51,535 nucleotides of DNA from positions 41,045 through 92,579 of the IMG/VR virus record IMGVR_UViG_3300030451_005792; one strand, written 5' to 3'. The first letter of the stretch is position 1. The number at the start of each line of letters is the position of its first letter. Source of the DNA: a virus. Under the pieces are notes generated by a model. The model worked only from the letters and a program-made list of their open reading frames with translations. It did not search any database and was not told the origin of the DNA. This document shows, in pieces, positions 16,691-24,109 of the stretch. A program made the translations under genes and the position numbers.

Positions 16691-16959
16691 TAGTCTCTAA
16701 AAATTTCAGTTTTTTGTTCGCCAATTTCAGGTTCACAATATCCACAATCCACTTTAGCTATACCATCTCCACTAATATACCATCCTTTACCTTTGCATAC
16801 AGGACAGTCTTTCCTTTTGTATTTTACAGAAATACCATCACTAGTGTTTAGCACAGCACCACTAAGGCATACTCCTGCCATAGTGGATATTTTGCTTGTG
16901 TCAGTGCTTACTGATACCGTAGAGATTAAAGCTAACGCTATAATAGTTTTATGAATCAT
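16690..16959 (-). CDS. Exported small protein with DnaJ-like zinc motif
   Basis: 89 aa. Residues 1-20 (IIALALISTVSVS) look like a signal peptide. The mature part holds CPVCKGKGWYI and CGYC, i.e. CxxCxGxG plus a second CxxC, a half-site of the DnaJ zinc domain. Outside the cytoplasm such a module could bind metal or thiols. Its ATG overlaps the stop of the 56-codon gene upstream (ATGA). Function unknown. Confidence 0.5.
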   Translation of the reverse strand: MIHKTIIALALISTVSVSTDTSKISTMAGVCLSGAVLNTSDGISVKYKRKDCPVCKGKGWYISGDGIAKVDCGYCEPEIGEQKTEIFRD

Positions 16960-17126
16960 TTAAACCACCTATCTAAAATATCTTTTAGGGGTTTTCTTCT
17001 TTTAGGTTCTGAAGAGTCATTAGGTGAAAACATTTTTAAAATAGCCAAAATAAAATCAGTAATAATTTTAACAAGTTGATTAATTGCTATTTTGTCTAGA
17101 AACCCTTTATGTTTATTGTCTGTCAT
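16956..17126 (-). CDS. 56-aa small protein between protease and zinc protein
   Basis: A short gene that fills the gap between the papain-like gene and the zinc protein: ATG at 17126, preceded by GGAG at 7 bases, TGA at 16956. The product has an amphipathic or membrane helix (about 14-33, IAINQLVKIITDFILAILKM) and a basic KRRKPLKD tail. Both ends overlap neighbours as ATGA, strong support for real translation. Possibly a membrane-active helper of the lysis cluster. Confidence 0.6.
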   Translation of the reverse strand: MTDNKHKGFLDKIAINQLVKIITDFILAILKMFSPNDSSEPKRRKPLKDILDRWFK

Positions 17127-18049
17127 AAGTATTCTCCAAATCCGTAATCGGGTAATTTTTGAGGAGGAAAACCATTAAAATCACTAAAGGCATAAGCCCC
17201 GTTTTGTCTAAGCATCCCTTCTGCTACATCTGCATGTATCAAGAAAGAACCATCTGGAATTGGCCCCCATTCAGGATGCCCACCAGAGTTCCATTTGCCC
17301 CAGCTGTTTTGTACTAAGAACGCTGGTTCTTTGCCAGTATCGTCACAAGCTGTCCATGCCATTGCGTGAGCCCATGACCCACTTTTTCGCGCAAATCCAG
17401 TACTACTACGTTTATTGGAAAATCCATAACTACTACACACACTTAAACCATAGCCATTAGCTAGAGCATCTCTCGCTTCTTCTACAGTTTTAATTAATGA
17501 CACTGTTCTAATTTGATGATCATCTGCTTTATCTACAACTTTATCGGGAACTCCCCTACCTCCCCAATTAGTGCCGATCTTACTATTATATTTACTTAAG
17601 TCTATAATTCCTGGGTAGTTTTTTCTAACTAACAAACCACCTGTTTTGCTTACAAAAGTTGCTGCTCTAGCACAACTCATACCTTGTCCAGTATGTCCTC
17701 TCGCTCCATAGATAGCTTCAGTAGCGCCTCTAGCAATCCAACTTTCTTTGTCTCCCTTAACATCTATTTCTACTGCTCTTGTTAAATCACATCCGTTACG
17801 AGTAGCGTGTGAAACACAATCGCCTGTAGTTTGTCTTTCTACGTACGCATTCTTATCAAACTTTAGTACTGACATAAACGGAGTTGATAGTTTGCCTTTT
17901 CCGCTATTTTTAATTCTTTTAGCACCATCTTTAAAATATGCATACTTAGACATCTCTACTAAATCATCAAAAACATGCTGTTCCCAAAGACATCCACTAA
18001 AACCTTTTCTGTATTCGTTATACAGAGTATTTGGTGTGAACTTAGGCAT
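17123..18049 (-). CDS. Papain-family (C1) cysteine protease
   Basis: 308 aa. The full catalytic set is visible: Q73 and C78 in QTTGDCVSH, H228 in GSWAHAMAW, N248 in VQNSWGKW. No signal peptide or propeptide of usual size is obvious; about 65 residues precede the active site. C1-fold enzymes in phages may be virion-associated, cutting host surface proteins, or may help maturation. Planctomycetes have a protein-rich envelope, so entry or lysis through protein digestion is plausible. The gene starts next to a membrane-anchored gene and is coupled to the 56-aa gene. Confidence 0.8.
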   Translation of the reverse strand: MPKFTPNTLYNEYRKGFSGCLWEQHVFDDLVEMSKYAYFKDGAKRIKNSGKGKLSTPFMSVLKFDKNAYVERQTTGDCVSHATRNGCDLTRAVEIDVKGDKESWIARGATEAIYGARGHTGQGMSCARAATFVSKTGGLLVRKNYPGIIDLSKYNSKIGTNWGGRGVPDKVVDKADDHQIRTVSLIKTVEEARDALANGYGLSVCSSYGFSNKRSSTGFARKSGSWAHAMAWTACDDTGKEPAFLVQNSWGKWNSGGHPEWGPIPDGSFLIHADVAEGMLRQNGAYAFSDFNGFPPQKLPDYGFGEYL

Positions 18050-18544
18050 TTACTTTGCTCCCTCTAAACAGCCCCAAGCTAAAGCCTGAAATGCTTCTAC
18101 AGATTTGCTTCTTAATTCTTTGTCTAGCACAACAGAATCTCCAGAGATATGCTGCTTAAGCAATTTGTCACATGCTTCAGCCAATCCAGGATATTTACCT
18201 CTTAAGTCAATACGCAAGAGTTGTGCAGCTAATACATTGGCTTCTTTAATAGTTTCTGTGGTTTTGATAATAGGCTTGTCATCCAGCGATATTAATTTTG
18301 ACATATCATTATATAATTGTGCCAATCTATATCCATCTTGTTTTCTATCATCGTCACCTTGCTTAAACTTATCGGCTACATCTTCTGCTAGTGTTTTCAA
18401 TGTAGAATCTGATGGTTCTGAAATAGTTAATTCTTCAACAGGACTAATAGATGGAACATTAATTATAGGTAGAGAAATGTTAGATCTGTTTAATCCTAAA
18501 ACAATAAATATAGCAATGACAACAAGCAGTATTTTTTTACTCAT
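18050..18544 (-). CDS. N-terminally anchored extracytoplasmic protein
   Basis: 164 aa. KKILLVVIAIFIVLGL at 3-18 is a membrane anchor or uncleaved signal. The remainder is soluble, helical and charged (LAEDVADKFKQGDDDRKQDG; LLRIDLRGKYPGLAEACDKLL). Its stop touches the papain gene start. It resembles small phage i-spanin-like proteins only in topology; there is no lipobox or known domain. A partner of the protease is possible. Confidence 0.45.
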   Translation of the reverse strand: MSKKILLVVIAIFIVLGLNRSNISLPIINVPSISPVEELTISEPSDSTLKTLAEDVADKFKQGDDDRKQDGYRLAQLYNDMSKLISLDDKPIIKTTETIKEANVLAAQLLRIDLRGKYPGLAEACDKLLKQHISGDSVVLDKELRSKSVEAFQALAWGCLEGAK

Positions 18545-18884
18545 TTTTATCTTCTTCCTTGGGAACTAAATATGGAAACATTTGATCTGCTATTTCAACA
18601 GCTTTATCGGCTCCATAAATTTCAGCTAAATCTCTGGTTTGCTTCCAGCTTTTAATTAATTCAAAAAACACATCATCTTCTATAGAGTCTGAATAATCAA
18701 CATCTACAGGAATTAAATTGTTATTACTATTGTCTTTCCAAGAATTTAGATTATCCTTTAGTTTACCTACAATTTTATTTACTTGTTCCTGAAACAATAC
18801 ATATAACACTACAAGTAATCCAGCATAAAGAACAAGATCAACTGTTGATAATCCTGCTCCAAAATTTTCTAACGCCTCTTTCAT
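18537..18884 (-). CDS. Small membrane protein
   Basis: 115 aa. One strong transmembrane helix at about 14-32 (TVDLVLYAGLLVVLYVLF) is followed by a polar, acidic domain. An 8-base overlap with the next gene and a 4-base overlap with the previous one place it in the same translation unit. Not recognised; holin or spanin accessory is a guess from topology. Confidence 0.4.
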   Translation of the reverse strand: MKEALENFGAGLSTVDLVLYAGLLVVLYVLFQEQVNKIVGKLKDNLNSWKDNSNNNLIPVDVDYSDSIEDDVFFELIKSWKQTRDLAEIYGADKAVEIADQMFPYLVPKEEDKNE

Positions 18885-19330
18885 GTTGTCCTCGCTATCT
18901 CTGTTAAGTGGTCTAAAAAGTCATTAATTGGTGTCTCAATAGTAAGTTCTGTTGTTTTTATCACATTAAATACACCCACATCCTTAAAGGTAGCAACCAG
19001 AGCGTCTATAGCTGAATCTACTAAAATCATTAAAATTTTCTTGATATAGTCATGAATCAAAGACTCTAATGCACTAGGTAAAAATGGTAGATCAATGTGT
19101 TCAAAAATTGCATCATAGAAACTATTAATCAGTTCCATAGCTAGTTTCTTCTTTTCAGCACCACCTAAATCCGTAGCTATATTTTCAATTACTTGAATTA
19201 CTGCTGCTGTTAAAAGTTGCAGAATCTTCCATGCTTCTGCTATAGCAAAACTTTTGACTTCCCCTAGAGAATCTTTACTAGCTTCTATTAGCTTTTCTAT
19301 TTCTATTCGTACTTTTTCAGATGTTGTCAT
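18881..19330 (-). CDS. Helical amphipathic protein, unknown
   Basis: 149 aa composed of amphipathic helices with long hydrophobic faces (AWKILQLLTAAVIQVIENIA; DYIKKILMILVDSAIDALVA) but no clear single transmembrane span. Possibly membrane-associated or part of a coiled assembly. It lies between the holin-like/HhH gene and a membrane protein, overlapping both. No family recognised. Confidence 0.4.
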   Translation of the reverse strand: MTTSEKVRIEIEKLIEASKDSLGEVKSFAIAEAWKILQLLTAAVIQVIENIATDLGGAEKKKLAMELINSFYDAIFEHIDLPFLPSALESLIHDYIKKILMILVDSAIDALVATFKDVGVFNVIKTTELTIETPINDFLDHLTEIARTT

Positions 19331-19793
19331 TATGTTCCTCTATTGTTAAATATTTTTCTATGTCTCTATAAGTGCGTTCACCTATTCCGTTTACAGTCAT
19401 AAGGTCTGTTACATTTTCAAAAGGCCCATTAATATCTCTATGTCTAATAATTTTTTGAGCCAGAGAAGTTCCGATATGAGGCAGCTGTATTAGTTCTGCA
19501 AGGCTTGCACTATTTATATTAACCTCAGAAACTGTTTTGTCAACCCCTATATAATTTTCTAATTCAGTGCTAATGTTTTGTTCTTCTTGTTCTTTTGCTC
19601 TTTTTTTAGACATATATCGAGCAAAAACAGCTATTTGTCCTACAATTAAAATGATACTTTCTACGGCGTGAGTGACCACATAAGTTAGTTCTTCTTTATT
19701 GTAGTCACTAATAACGCCAAGTAGAAATAGACCGCTGATGATAAAACTTACTATAGTAAACCAAAATTCAGACGTTTGATATCTTGATTTCAT
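19317..19793 (-). CDS. Holin-like two-span protein fused to a ComEA-type HhH domain
   Basis: 158 aa. The N-terminus has two membrane spans (about 10-28 FWFTIVSFIISGLFLLGVI and 40-58 HAVESIILIVGQIAVF), as in class II holins, followed by a basic cytoplasmic loop KKRAKEQEEQ. The C-terminus (about 92-150) is a double helix-hairpin-helix: VNINSASLAELIQLPHIG and DLMTVNGIGERTYRDI, the ComEA pattern that binds DNA backbone. A membrane DNA-binding protein, or a holin with a DNA sensor, are the options. It lies in the membrane/protease cluster. Confidence 0.65.
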   Translation of the reverse strand: MKSRYQTSEFWFTIVSFIISGLFLLGVISDYNKEELTYVVTHAVESIILIVGQIAVFARYMSKKRAKEQEEQNISTELENYIGVDKTVSEVNINSASLAELIQLPHIGTSLAQKIIRHRDINGPFENVTDLMTVNGIGERTYRDIEKYLTIEEHNDNI

Positions 19794-19796
19794 CTA

Positions 19797-20030
19797 TCAT
19801 GCTCCGCCACCATTTATACCAGTAGCAGTATTGTAGTATGCAACCTCATCTAATCTATTAGTATATGTGGTTTCAACCGTAGCATGTAAAGGGGTATTTA
19901 CAACATAAGTATCAATAGTCTGATAAATATTACTAGGAACTTTAGAAGTCCCAACTACAATAGTGCCATGTTTAATAGTGTCTGTGGTTGTGACTGCTGA
20001 TTGTAAAACATCTGTAGTGGTAACTGCCAT
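19797..20030 (-). CDS. Small threonine-rich probable virion protein
   Basis: 77 aa, beta-prone and Thr/Val-rich, with an internal near-repeat of TTTDVLQSAV and TTTDTIKHGT. No transmembrane segment. Composition and position beside the tail-fibre-like gene suggest a small structural protein. A TGAGG site precedes the ATG. A GGTGTATAA element (20071-20079) lies 41-49 bases upstream and may be its promoter. Confidence 0.4.
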   Translation of the reverse strand: MAVTTTDVLQSAVTTTDTIKHGTIVVGTSKVPSNIYQTIDTYVVNTPLHATVETTYTNRLDEVAYYNTATGINGGGA

Positions 20031-20070
20031 AATTATGCCTCATATGAGTAAAGAGTGATATATCAATATA

Positions 20071-20079
20071 TTATACACC
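20071..20079 (-). promoter_or_regulatory. GGTGTATAA element upstream of a virion gene
   Basis: GGTGTATAATAT on the minus strand in the 57-base gap between two structural genes. The same GGTGTATAA core recurs in other intergenic gaps (21099-21107, 49663-49671). It looks like an extended -10 or a late-type promoter without a recognisable -35. Confidence 0.4.
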
Positions 20080-20087
20080 GTTTTAAA

Positions 20088-20294
20088 CTATTGTGCGCTG
20101 CGATCATAAACGATTACTGATCCAATAGCTATTTTATTTATGCTATTACCACCTACTTTTAGGTCAGAAACAGCGGTACTACCTATTTTGTTAGTATCTG
20201 TAATAGGATCGTCGTAAGCCAAACCCGTAACTACCTGTTTGGGGGTTTCCCCACTGAGTATTCTTTCATATAATTGTCTATTCTTATCAGACAT
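20088..20294 (-). CDS. Small hypothetical structural protein
   Basis: 68 aa. Polar N-terminus, then a beta-rich C-terminal half (IGSTAVSDLKVGGNSINKIA, IGSVIVYD) like short repeats of virion decoration or fibre proteins. It directly follows the tail-fibre-like gene with one base between stop and start. No family recognised. Confidence 0.4.
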   Translation of the reverse strand: MSDKNRQLYERILSGETPKQVVTGLAYDDPITDTNKIGSTAVSDLKVGGNSINKIAIGSVIVYDRSAQ

Positions 20295-20295
20295 A

Positions 20296-20685
20296 TCATG
20301 TTCCTGTTACAAAATATACTGTTGAAGGATGCTTTGATCCCAAAGCTGCGTAAGCACCAGAAGCAATACTCACTATATTAGTAACAACACTACCTCCACC
20401 CGCAACTCCTGTGTTACTTAATAGTTCAGCATTAATAGTTAGAGCACCTACTGTGCCACCACCACTTAATCCACTACCAGCAGTTACAGAAGTAATATCT
20501 CCAGCACCACCTCCTCCAGCAATCAGTCCACTTAATCCAGAAAAAGCTGTTAGGCCATTTCCTATTTTTAAGGTTGATGTATCAGTAGCGTATGCTGGTT
20601 CTCCACTAGATAGTACCTTACTAGCTAAGTTTGATGCTGTATCTCTTCTTAATTGTATTTTTACCTTGCCATATTCGTAAGCCAT
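20296..20685 (-). CDS. Tail-fibre/tropism-type N-terminal domain protein
   Basis: 129 aa. KVKIQLRRDTASNLAS followed by LSSGEPAYATDTSTLKIGNG is the well-known phage fibre or 'major tropism determinant' N-terminal domain, which attaches fibres to the baseplate. The rest is a Gly/Ser-rich low-complexity stretch (AGGGGAGDITSVTAGSGLSG) and a short tail. At 129 aa it is only an adaptor or a short fibre, lacking a receptor-binding tip. It is followed within a base by another small virion-type gene. Confidence 0.65.
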   Translation of the reverse strand: MAYEYGKVKIQLRRDTASNLASKVLSSGEPAYATDTSTLKIGNGLTAFSGLSGLIAGGGGAGDITSVTAGSGLSGGGTVGALTINAELLSNTGVAGGGSVVTNIVSIASGAYAALGSKHPSTVYFVTGT

Positions 20686-20690
20686 AATAG

Positions 20691-21029
20691 TTACCTTTCG
20701 ATTCTATTTTCTAGTGCTTCTAAAGTTTTTCCTAAAGTAGCTATTTGTACTTTGAGTTCTGTCATCACCTCTGTATTTTTTTCTAATGCCCTAAATAATA
20801 TACTAGTATCTTCTTTATGACTGTTTAATCTTTCCATAATAAACTGTCTGTCTTTAGCATATTGGCTAGCCTGTGCTGTAGCAGCTATCATTTCTTCAAC
20901 TTCTTTCCTGTTTACTAAGTTTTTAACAAAAGTAGTCCAAAATCCTATAAGAGCAATTACAACACTAAACATTGATGTTGTAAAATTTTCAAAAAAATGA
21001 CCTAATGTATTTGGATCTGTTTCTGACAT
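20691..21029 (-). CDS. Membrane protein with coiled-coil tail
   Basis: 112 aa from the ATG that has GGAG six bases upstream; the frame runs on to a TTG at 21041 that lacks a site. One hydrophobic helix near 15-35 (FTTSMFSVVIALIGFWTTFV) is followed by about 75 residues of heptad-like helix (LKVQIATLGKTLEALENRIE). The topology is that of phage tail or envelope-associated membrane coiled-coils. Function unknown. Confidence 0.45.
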   Translation of the reverse strand: MSETDPNTLGHFFENFTTSMFSVVIALIGFWTTFVKNLVNRKEVEEMIAATAQASQYAKDRQFIMERLNSHKEDTSILFRALEKNTEVMTELKVQIATLGKTLEALENRIER

Positions 21030-21051
21030 GCGTTTCTCCAATAATTAGTTA

Positions 21052-21086
21052 TAATAAAAGCCAGAGATGCCTTCACATCCCTGGCT
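21052..21086 (-). terminator. Rho-independent terminator after virion gene
   Basis: Minus-strand hairpin with 11-bp arms AGCCAGGGATG and CATCTCTGGCT (one G-U), a 6-base loop, directly followed by TTTTATTAT. It lies 41 bases after the stop of the 173-aa gene and ahead of the next gene. It is the strongest hairpin I see in the window. Confidence 0.85.
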
Positions 21087-21098
21087 TCTCTAAATGAT

Positions 21099-21107
21099 TT
21101 ATACACC
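21099..21107 (-). promoter_or_regulatory. GGTGTATAA element next to the terminator
   Basis: GGTGTATAAAT on the minus strand sits between the stop of the 173-aa gene and the hairpin. If it is a promoter, its transcript would begin just before the hairpin and carry it as a 5' stem-loop. This conflicts with a pure terminator reading. Confidence 0.35.
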
Positions 21108-21126
21108 ACCTAAATAATAATTTAAA

Positions 21127-21648
21127 TTAAGTATTTTTGGCACTATACTCATCTTGAACAATGCCCGAACCAAGTCTATACGCAAACTCACCGGGAGTAG
21201 TACGGCTTGGATTAGCAGCATTATCATTACCAAAATCAGGCGAGAGGCCAGTTACTAAAGGACTAAACACTCCACTGTAAGCATTCCATTGACCGCTTCT
21301 AATAGCTGTTGTACGATTGCTTATAACGATACCAGAAGTTTGGTGAATAGCATCTCTTTGACTTGGAACAGAAGCACCAGCTTGCAAAATGGTGTTACTA
21401 ATACCTCCAATAGTGGTATTTACTCTACGAACAACACCTCTAGGACTATCGAAGGCTAAAGTTCCAGCACTTCTAGCTTCGTCTACCTGACTATTATCTA
21501 CAACAGTGGACGCAAATACGGTTTTTTCACCTGCAAAAAAGCCCCTATTTGTTAATGTGGTAGCAGTACCGACATGCTTGCCTACCCCACCATTATTCTT
21601 AGTGCTACTAGTTGTAACGGCTGATCCGTCTACTTGTTTTGTGGCCAT
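21127..21648 (-). CDS. Probable virion/decoration protein
   Basis: 173 aa, Thr/Ser/Asn/Gly-rich, with no cysteine and no membrane span, typical of capsid decoration or tail structural proteins. N-terminal VTTSSTKNNGGVGKHVGTAT, then a beta-rich body with GGISNTILQAGASV. It is followed by a very strong terminator and preceded by a good GGAG site, consistent with high late expression. No family recognised. Confidence 0.45.
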   Translation of the reverse strand: MATKQVDGSAVTTSSTKNNGGVGKHVGTATTLTNRGFFAGEKTVFASTVVDNSQVDEARSAGTLAFDSPRGVVRRVNTTIGGISNTILQAGASVPSQRDAIHQTSGIVISNRTTAIRSGQWNAYSGVFSPLVTGLSPDFGNDNAANPSRTTPGEFAYRLGSGIVQDEYSAKNT

Positions 21649-21674
21649 ATTAATTCTCCATATTTAAAATTCGG

Positions 21675-21693
21675 GTTCTATAGCTATATGAAC
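21675..21693. promoter_or_regulatory. Imperfect palindrome ahead of the virion gene
   Basis: GTTC and GAAC arms flank an ATAGCTAT core (plus strand GTTCTATAGCTATATGAAC), 27 bases upstream of the 173-aa gene. It could be an operator. Seen in sequence; no function shown. Confidence 0.25.
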
Positions 21694-21719
21694 TAATACT
21701 ACATTACCCCAAAGTAGAT

Positions 21720-22376
21720 TTAAATTCTATATTTTTGAGAAATATTAGTTAAAATCTGTGTATTATTGACCCTAAAATGAGTAATTTTATTTTTTTCTAA
21801 TAAATTTAGGTGATTATCGTTATAAATATTAGCATTAGGAATTACCTTTACTTCGGGTATTTCCTTCTGTATCATGGCTAGGGCTATTAAATGGTCTACA
21901 ATATCGTCTAGTTTATTGCCAGTAGATATGTATATATTATTCAGGTCAAATTTAATGATATTTTTTATAAGACGATATAAACAAGCATAATTATACGCCC
22001 TATATTCTAAGATGTAGTGCAGGCTGACTGAATTATTGGAGCATAAATCATAACACTTTTCAATATCTGTTTTAATTTTAGCTGTTTGTTTATTATTAAT
22101 TAAAAAAGAGGGGGTTACTATTTCTATAGATTTACAGCCATCGTTTATAGATTGTTTGATTACTTCTAATTTATGAGAAGTTTGTAATACACCTAAAGGG
22201 AAGTCTATAATAGAAGATATAATATATCTATCTTTAAAATGATTTTTAATGTATTTAACATAAGGAGGCAAGCAAGCAATTTTTTTAACAAAATTATGAT
22301 CTTGCACTTTATTTAAAACATTAACAACTTCTTCATTAGATAATACTGAGTCTGTGCATTGAAATTCTATATTCAT
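21720..22376 (-). CDS. DeoC-like (deoxyribose-phosphate aldolase fold) protein lacking the Schiff-base lysine
   Basis: 218 aa. IIDFPLGVLQTSHKLEVIKQ and GCKSIEIVTPSFLIN match DeoC-family strands. In active DeoC the catalytic lysine lies in a K-T-S-T-G motif; here the aligned segment is IYISTG (148-153) with Tyr149 in that place, so the classical aldolase reaction is doubtful. A Lys-containing VKVIPNANIYN strand follows. It may be an inactive or repurposed TIM barrel, perhaps for nucleoside salvage or sugar chemistry. A TATAAATA promoter lies just upstream. Confidence 0.6.
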   Translation of the reverse strand: MNIEFQCTDSVLSNEEVVNVLNKVQDHNFVKKIACLPPYVKYIKNHFKDRYIISSIIDFPLGVLQTSHKLEVIKQSINDGCKSIEIVTPSFLINNKQTAKIKTDIEKCYDLCSNNSVSLHYILEYRAYNYACLYRLIKNIIKFDLNNIYISTGNKLDDIVDHLIALAMIQKEIPEVKVIPNANIYNDNHLNLLEKNKITHFRVNNTQILTNISQKYRI

Positions 22377-22403
22377 TTTACTGATTCTCTTAGTAGTATT
22401 TTC

Positions 22404-22411
22404 TATTTATA
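22404..22411 (-). promoter_or_regulatory. T4-type late promoter TATAAATA
   Basis: Exact TATAAATA on the minus strand in the 41-base gap before the DeoC-like gene, 28 bases from its ATG. T4 late promoters have this octamer as their only essential element. A gp55-like sigma factor is encoded nearby at 23480-24064. Confidence 0.6.
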
Positions 22412-22417
22412 GATACA

Positions 22418-23050
22418 CTATTTGAGAACCTTATCCGCAAAACCGTAATAAACACAGTCTTCAGCATTTAAAAACCAATCTCCATCTTTTAATTTTCTTT
22501 TCAACCAAGCATTTACTTTTGGTATGCTGTCTTTTGTGCCTCCGTATTTATCTTTAAAATATTTACCTCTATAACAACTGTCTGCATAAATATCAAACAT
22601 AATATTACAAATATTTTTTTCAAACCTTACCCAATTCTGTACATTAAGATATTCTCCATTGGCATCACTAGTTCCGTAGTGAGGCATGAAATAGCTATGA
22701 CGAGACATAATTCTCTCATCAGCAGACTGTAAAATAATACTACTCATACTTTCAGCTTGACCATATACAATAATTTTTACATAAGATTTACACATAGCAA
22801 TAGCATCAAAGATAGCCATGCCATCTGACCATTCGCCTCCAATACTATTCATGTGTATGGTAATTTCATCATTAGATTTTTTGTCTAAGATTTTAATATT
22901 TTTTAGAAAAACGTTAGCCATTCTATAATCCACACCAGGATTTTCTTCTTCAGAACTATAATAGTTATGTAAAAATATTTCCCTAGAATTTAAAGAAGCA
23001 CCATAGTTGTGCATGTCTTGTAGAATGTCTGAATTATTATAATAGTTCAT
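22418..23050 (-). CDS. ClpP-family serine protease
   Basis: 210 aa. The nucleophile Ser101 is in GQAESMSS (family GxAxS), the His124 in FMPHYG, and the substrate-side MNSIGGEWSDGMAI matches the ClpP NSPGG-like loop. Phage ClpP/S49 proteases often process the capsid scaffold (prohead protease), while host ClpP needs a ClpX partner. No ClpX is seen here. Either prohead maturation or a ClpP-like proteolytic role fits. The neighbouring gene starts one base away. Confidence 0.75.
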   Translation of the reverse strand: MNYYNNSDILQDMHNYGASLNSREIFLHNYYSSEEENPGVDYRMANVFLKNIKILDKKSNDEITIHMNSIGGEWSDGMAIFDAIAMCKSYVKIIVYGQAESMSSIILQSADERIMSRHSYFMPHYGTSDANGEYLNVQNWVRFEKNICNIMFDIYADSCYRGKYFKDKYGGTKDSIPKVNAWLKRKLKDGDWFLNAEDCVYYGFADKVLK

Positions 23051-23051
23051 A

Positions 23052-23483
23052 TTATACTATACTTTTTTGTATCACTTGGTTAAGCAGGATGTTGAAGTCC
23101 ATGTCAGGACTGAATCCCTCATGTTGGGTACTATTTACCATTTTTGTCCATTGAAAATTTTCTAAACATTCATACTGTAACAAAATCCCTCCATAACAAA
23201 TAATTAAATCTTCTTTTTCTACAAAATCAAAATTTTTGTGAACATATTTACAAGTTAACTCGTCTTGTACTGAAAGAAAATTATACTTACAAGCATCACT
23301 AAATTTTATAGAATCTGATTCAAAAAAATTAACAATGTGCTGGAGTGCTTCTTTATGAAAAAATTCTGTATATTTAATTTCTACAATAGGGACAGTAAAC
23401 TTTTCTCCCTTTAAAGTTAGTAAAAAACTTTCCTTCTGTTTTGGGTTCGACGAAAATATAATCGGCAAAATATAAACTTTCAT
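23052..23483 (-). CDS. Hypothetical protein between sigma factor and ClpP
   Basis: 143 aa, soluble, with beta-strand starts KVYILPIIFSSN and FTVPIVEIKYTEFF. No catalytic motif recognised. It overlaps the sigma-factor stop and precedes ClpP by one base, so all three share an operon and may act in late gene control or capsid maturation. No known family. Confidence 0.35.
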   Translation of the reverse strand: MKVYILPIIFSSNPKQKESFLLTLKGEKFTVPIVEIKYTEFFHKEALQHIVNFFESDSIKFSDACKYNFLSVQDELTCKYVHKNFDFVEKEDLIICYGGILLQYECLENFQWTKMVNSTQHEGFSPDMDFNILLNQVIQKSIV

Positions 23484-24064
23484 ACAAATTCACCTTGGAG
23501 TTTTTTTATGCAGCTTTTAAGAGTTTGTCTTATTGCTTCTCTAGTTACGCCATATTTTTTACCAACTTTCGCTAAACTATAACCCTCTATATAATAAAGT
23601 TTAATTTTATCTTTTTGTTCATCTGTTAATAGTTTAGAATCAAAAATGTCTTGTACAGTCTGAGATTTAAGCCTTTCTTCCTCTTGGTCTAAAAGCTGTC
23701 GAACAGGCTCATTTTGCTTTTCATCTACTAATAAATTAGTTAAATCAATTTCTGTATCTTGTACTAAATTATTTAAGTATGTAGTTTTCCTCTTTAGAGT
23801 TTTTTTTATATATGTTTGGATGCCCCAAATAGCACATTGATTTCTATAAGAATATTTAGTTTTAGATAAATTACTTATCTGCCCTTTTCTGTTTGGGTCG
23901 TATTTCCAATCTCCCCACATGATAGCCTGTGCTACATCTGCTATAGCATCTTCACTTTGAGACATCTGATAAGAGATGCCGGGGCAAATTTTATCAGCAA
24001 AAGCCTTGATTGCTTTTTGTGCAATCTGTATATATTCCACCATGTCCTTGTATTCTGTTTCCAT
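23480..24064 (-). CDS. Sigma-70-like late sigma factor (gp55-type)
   Basis: 194 aa. The N-terminal part holds a region-2-like segment: EDAIADVAQAIMWGDWKYDP, then YSYRNQCAIWGIQTYIKK, as in gp55-type phage sigma factors. The C-terminal HTH YIEGYSLAKVGKKYGVTREA is a region-4-like helix pair. It should direct RNA polymerase to late promoters such as the TATAAATA at 22404. Unlike T4 gp55, which lacks a full region 4, this one has a clear HTH. TTGACA occurs upstream without a proper -10. Confidence 0.75.
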   Translation of the reverse strand: METEYKDMVEYIQIAQKAIKAFADKICPGISYQMSQSEDAIADVAQAIMWGDWKYDPNRKGQISNLSKTKYSYRNQCAIWGIQTYIKKTLKRKTTYLNNLVQDTEIDLTNLLVDEKQNEPVRQLLDQEEERLKSQTVQDIFDSKLLTDEQKDKIKLYYIEGYSLAKVGKKYGVTREAIRQTLKSCIKKLQGEFV

Positions 24065-24109
24065 AATTAAAAGTCCTATCTAAATTGTCAAAAACAAACG
24101 TGCTCAAAA

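Noticed and set aside
24066-24100. TTGACA upstream of the sigma-factor gene as a promoter
   Set aside because: The only -10-like hexamer (TAATTA) overlaps the ATG and ribosome site, so a functional promoter is unlikely.
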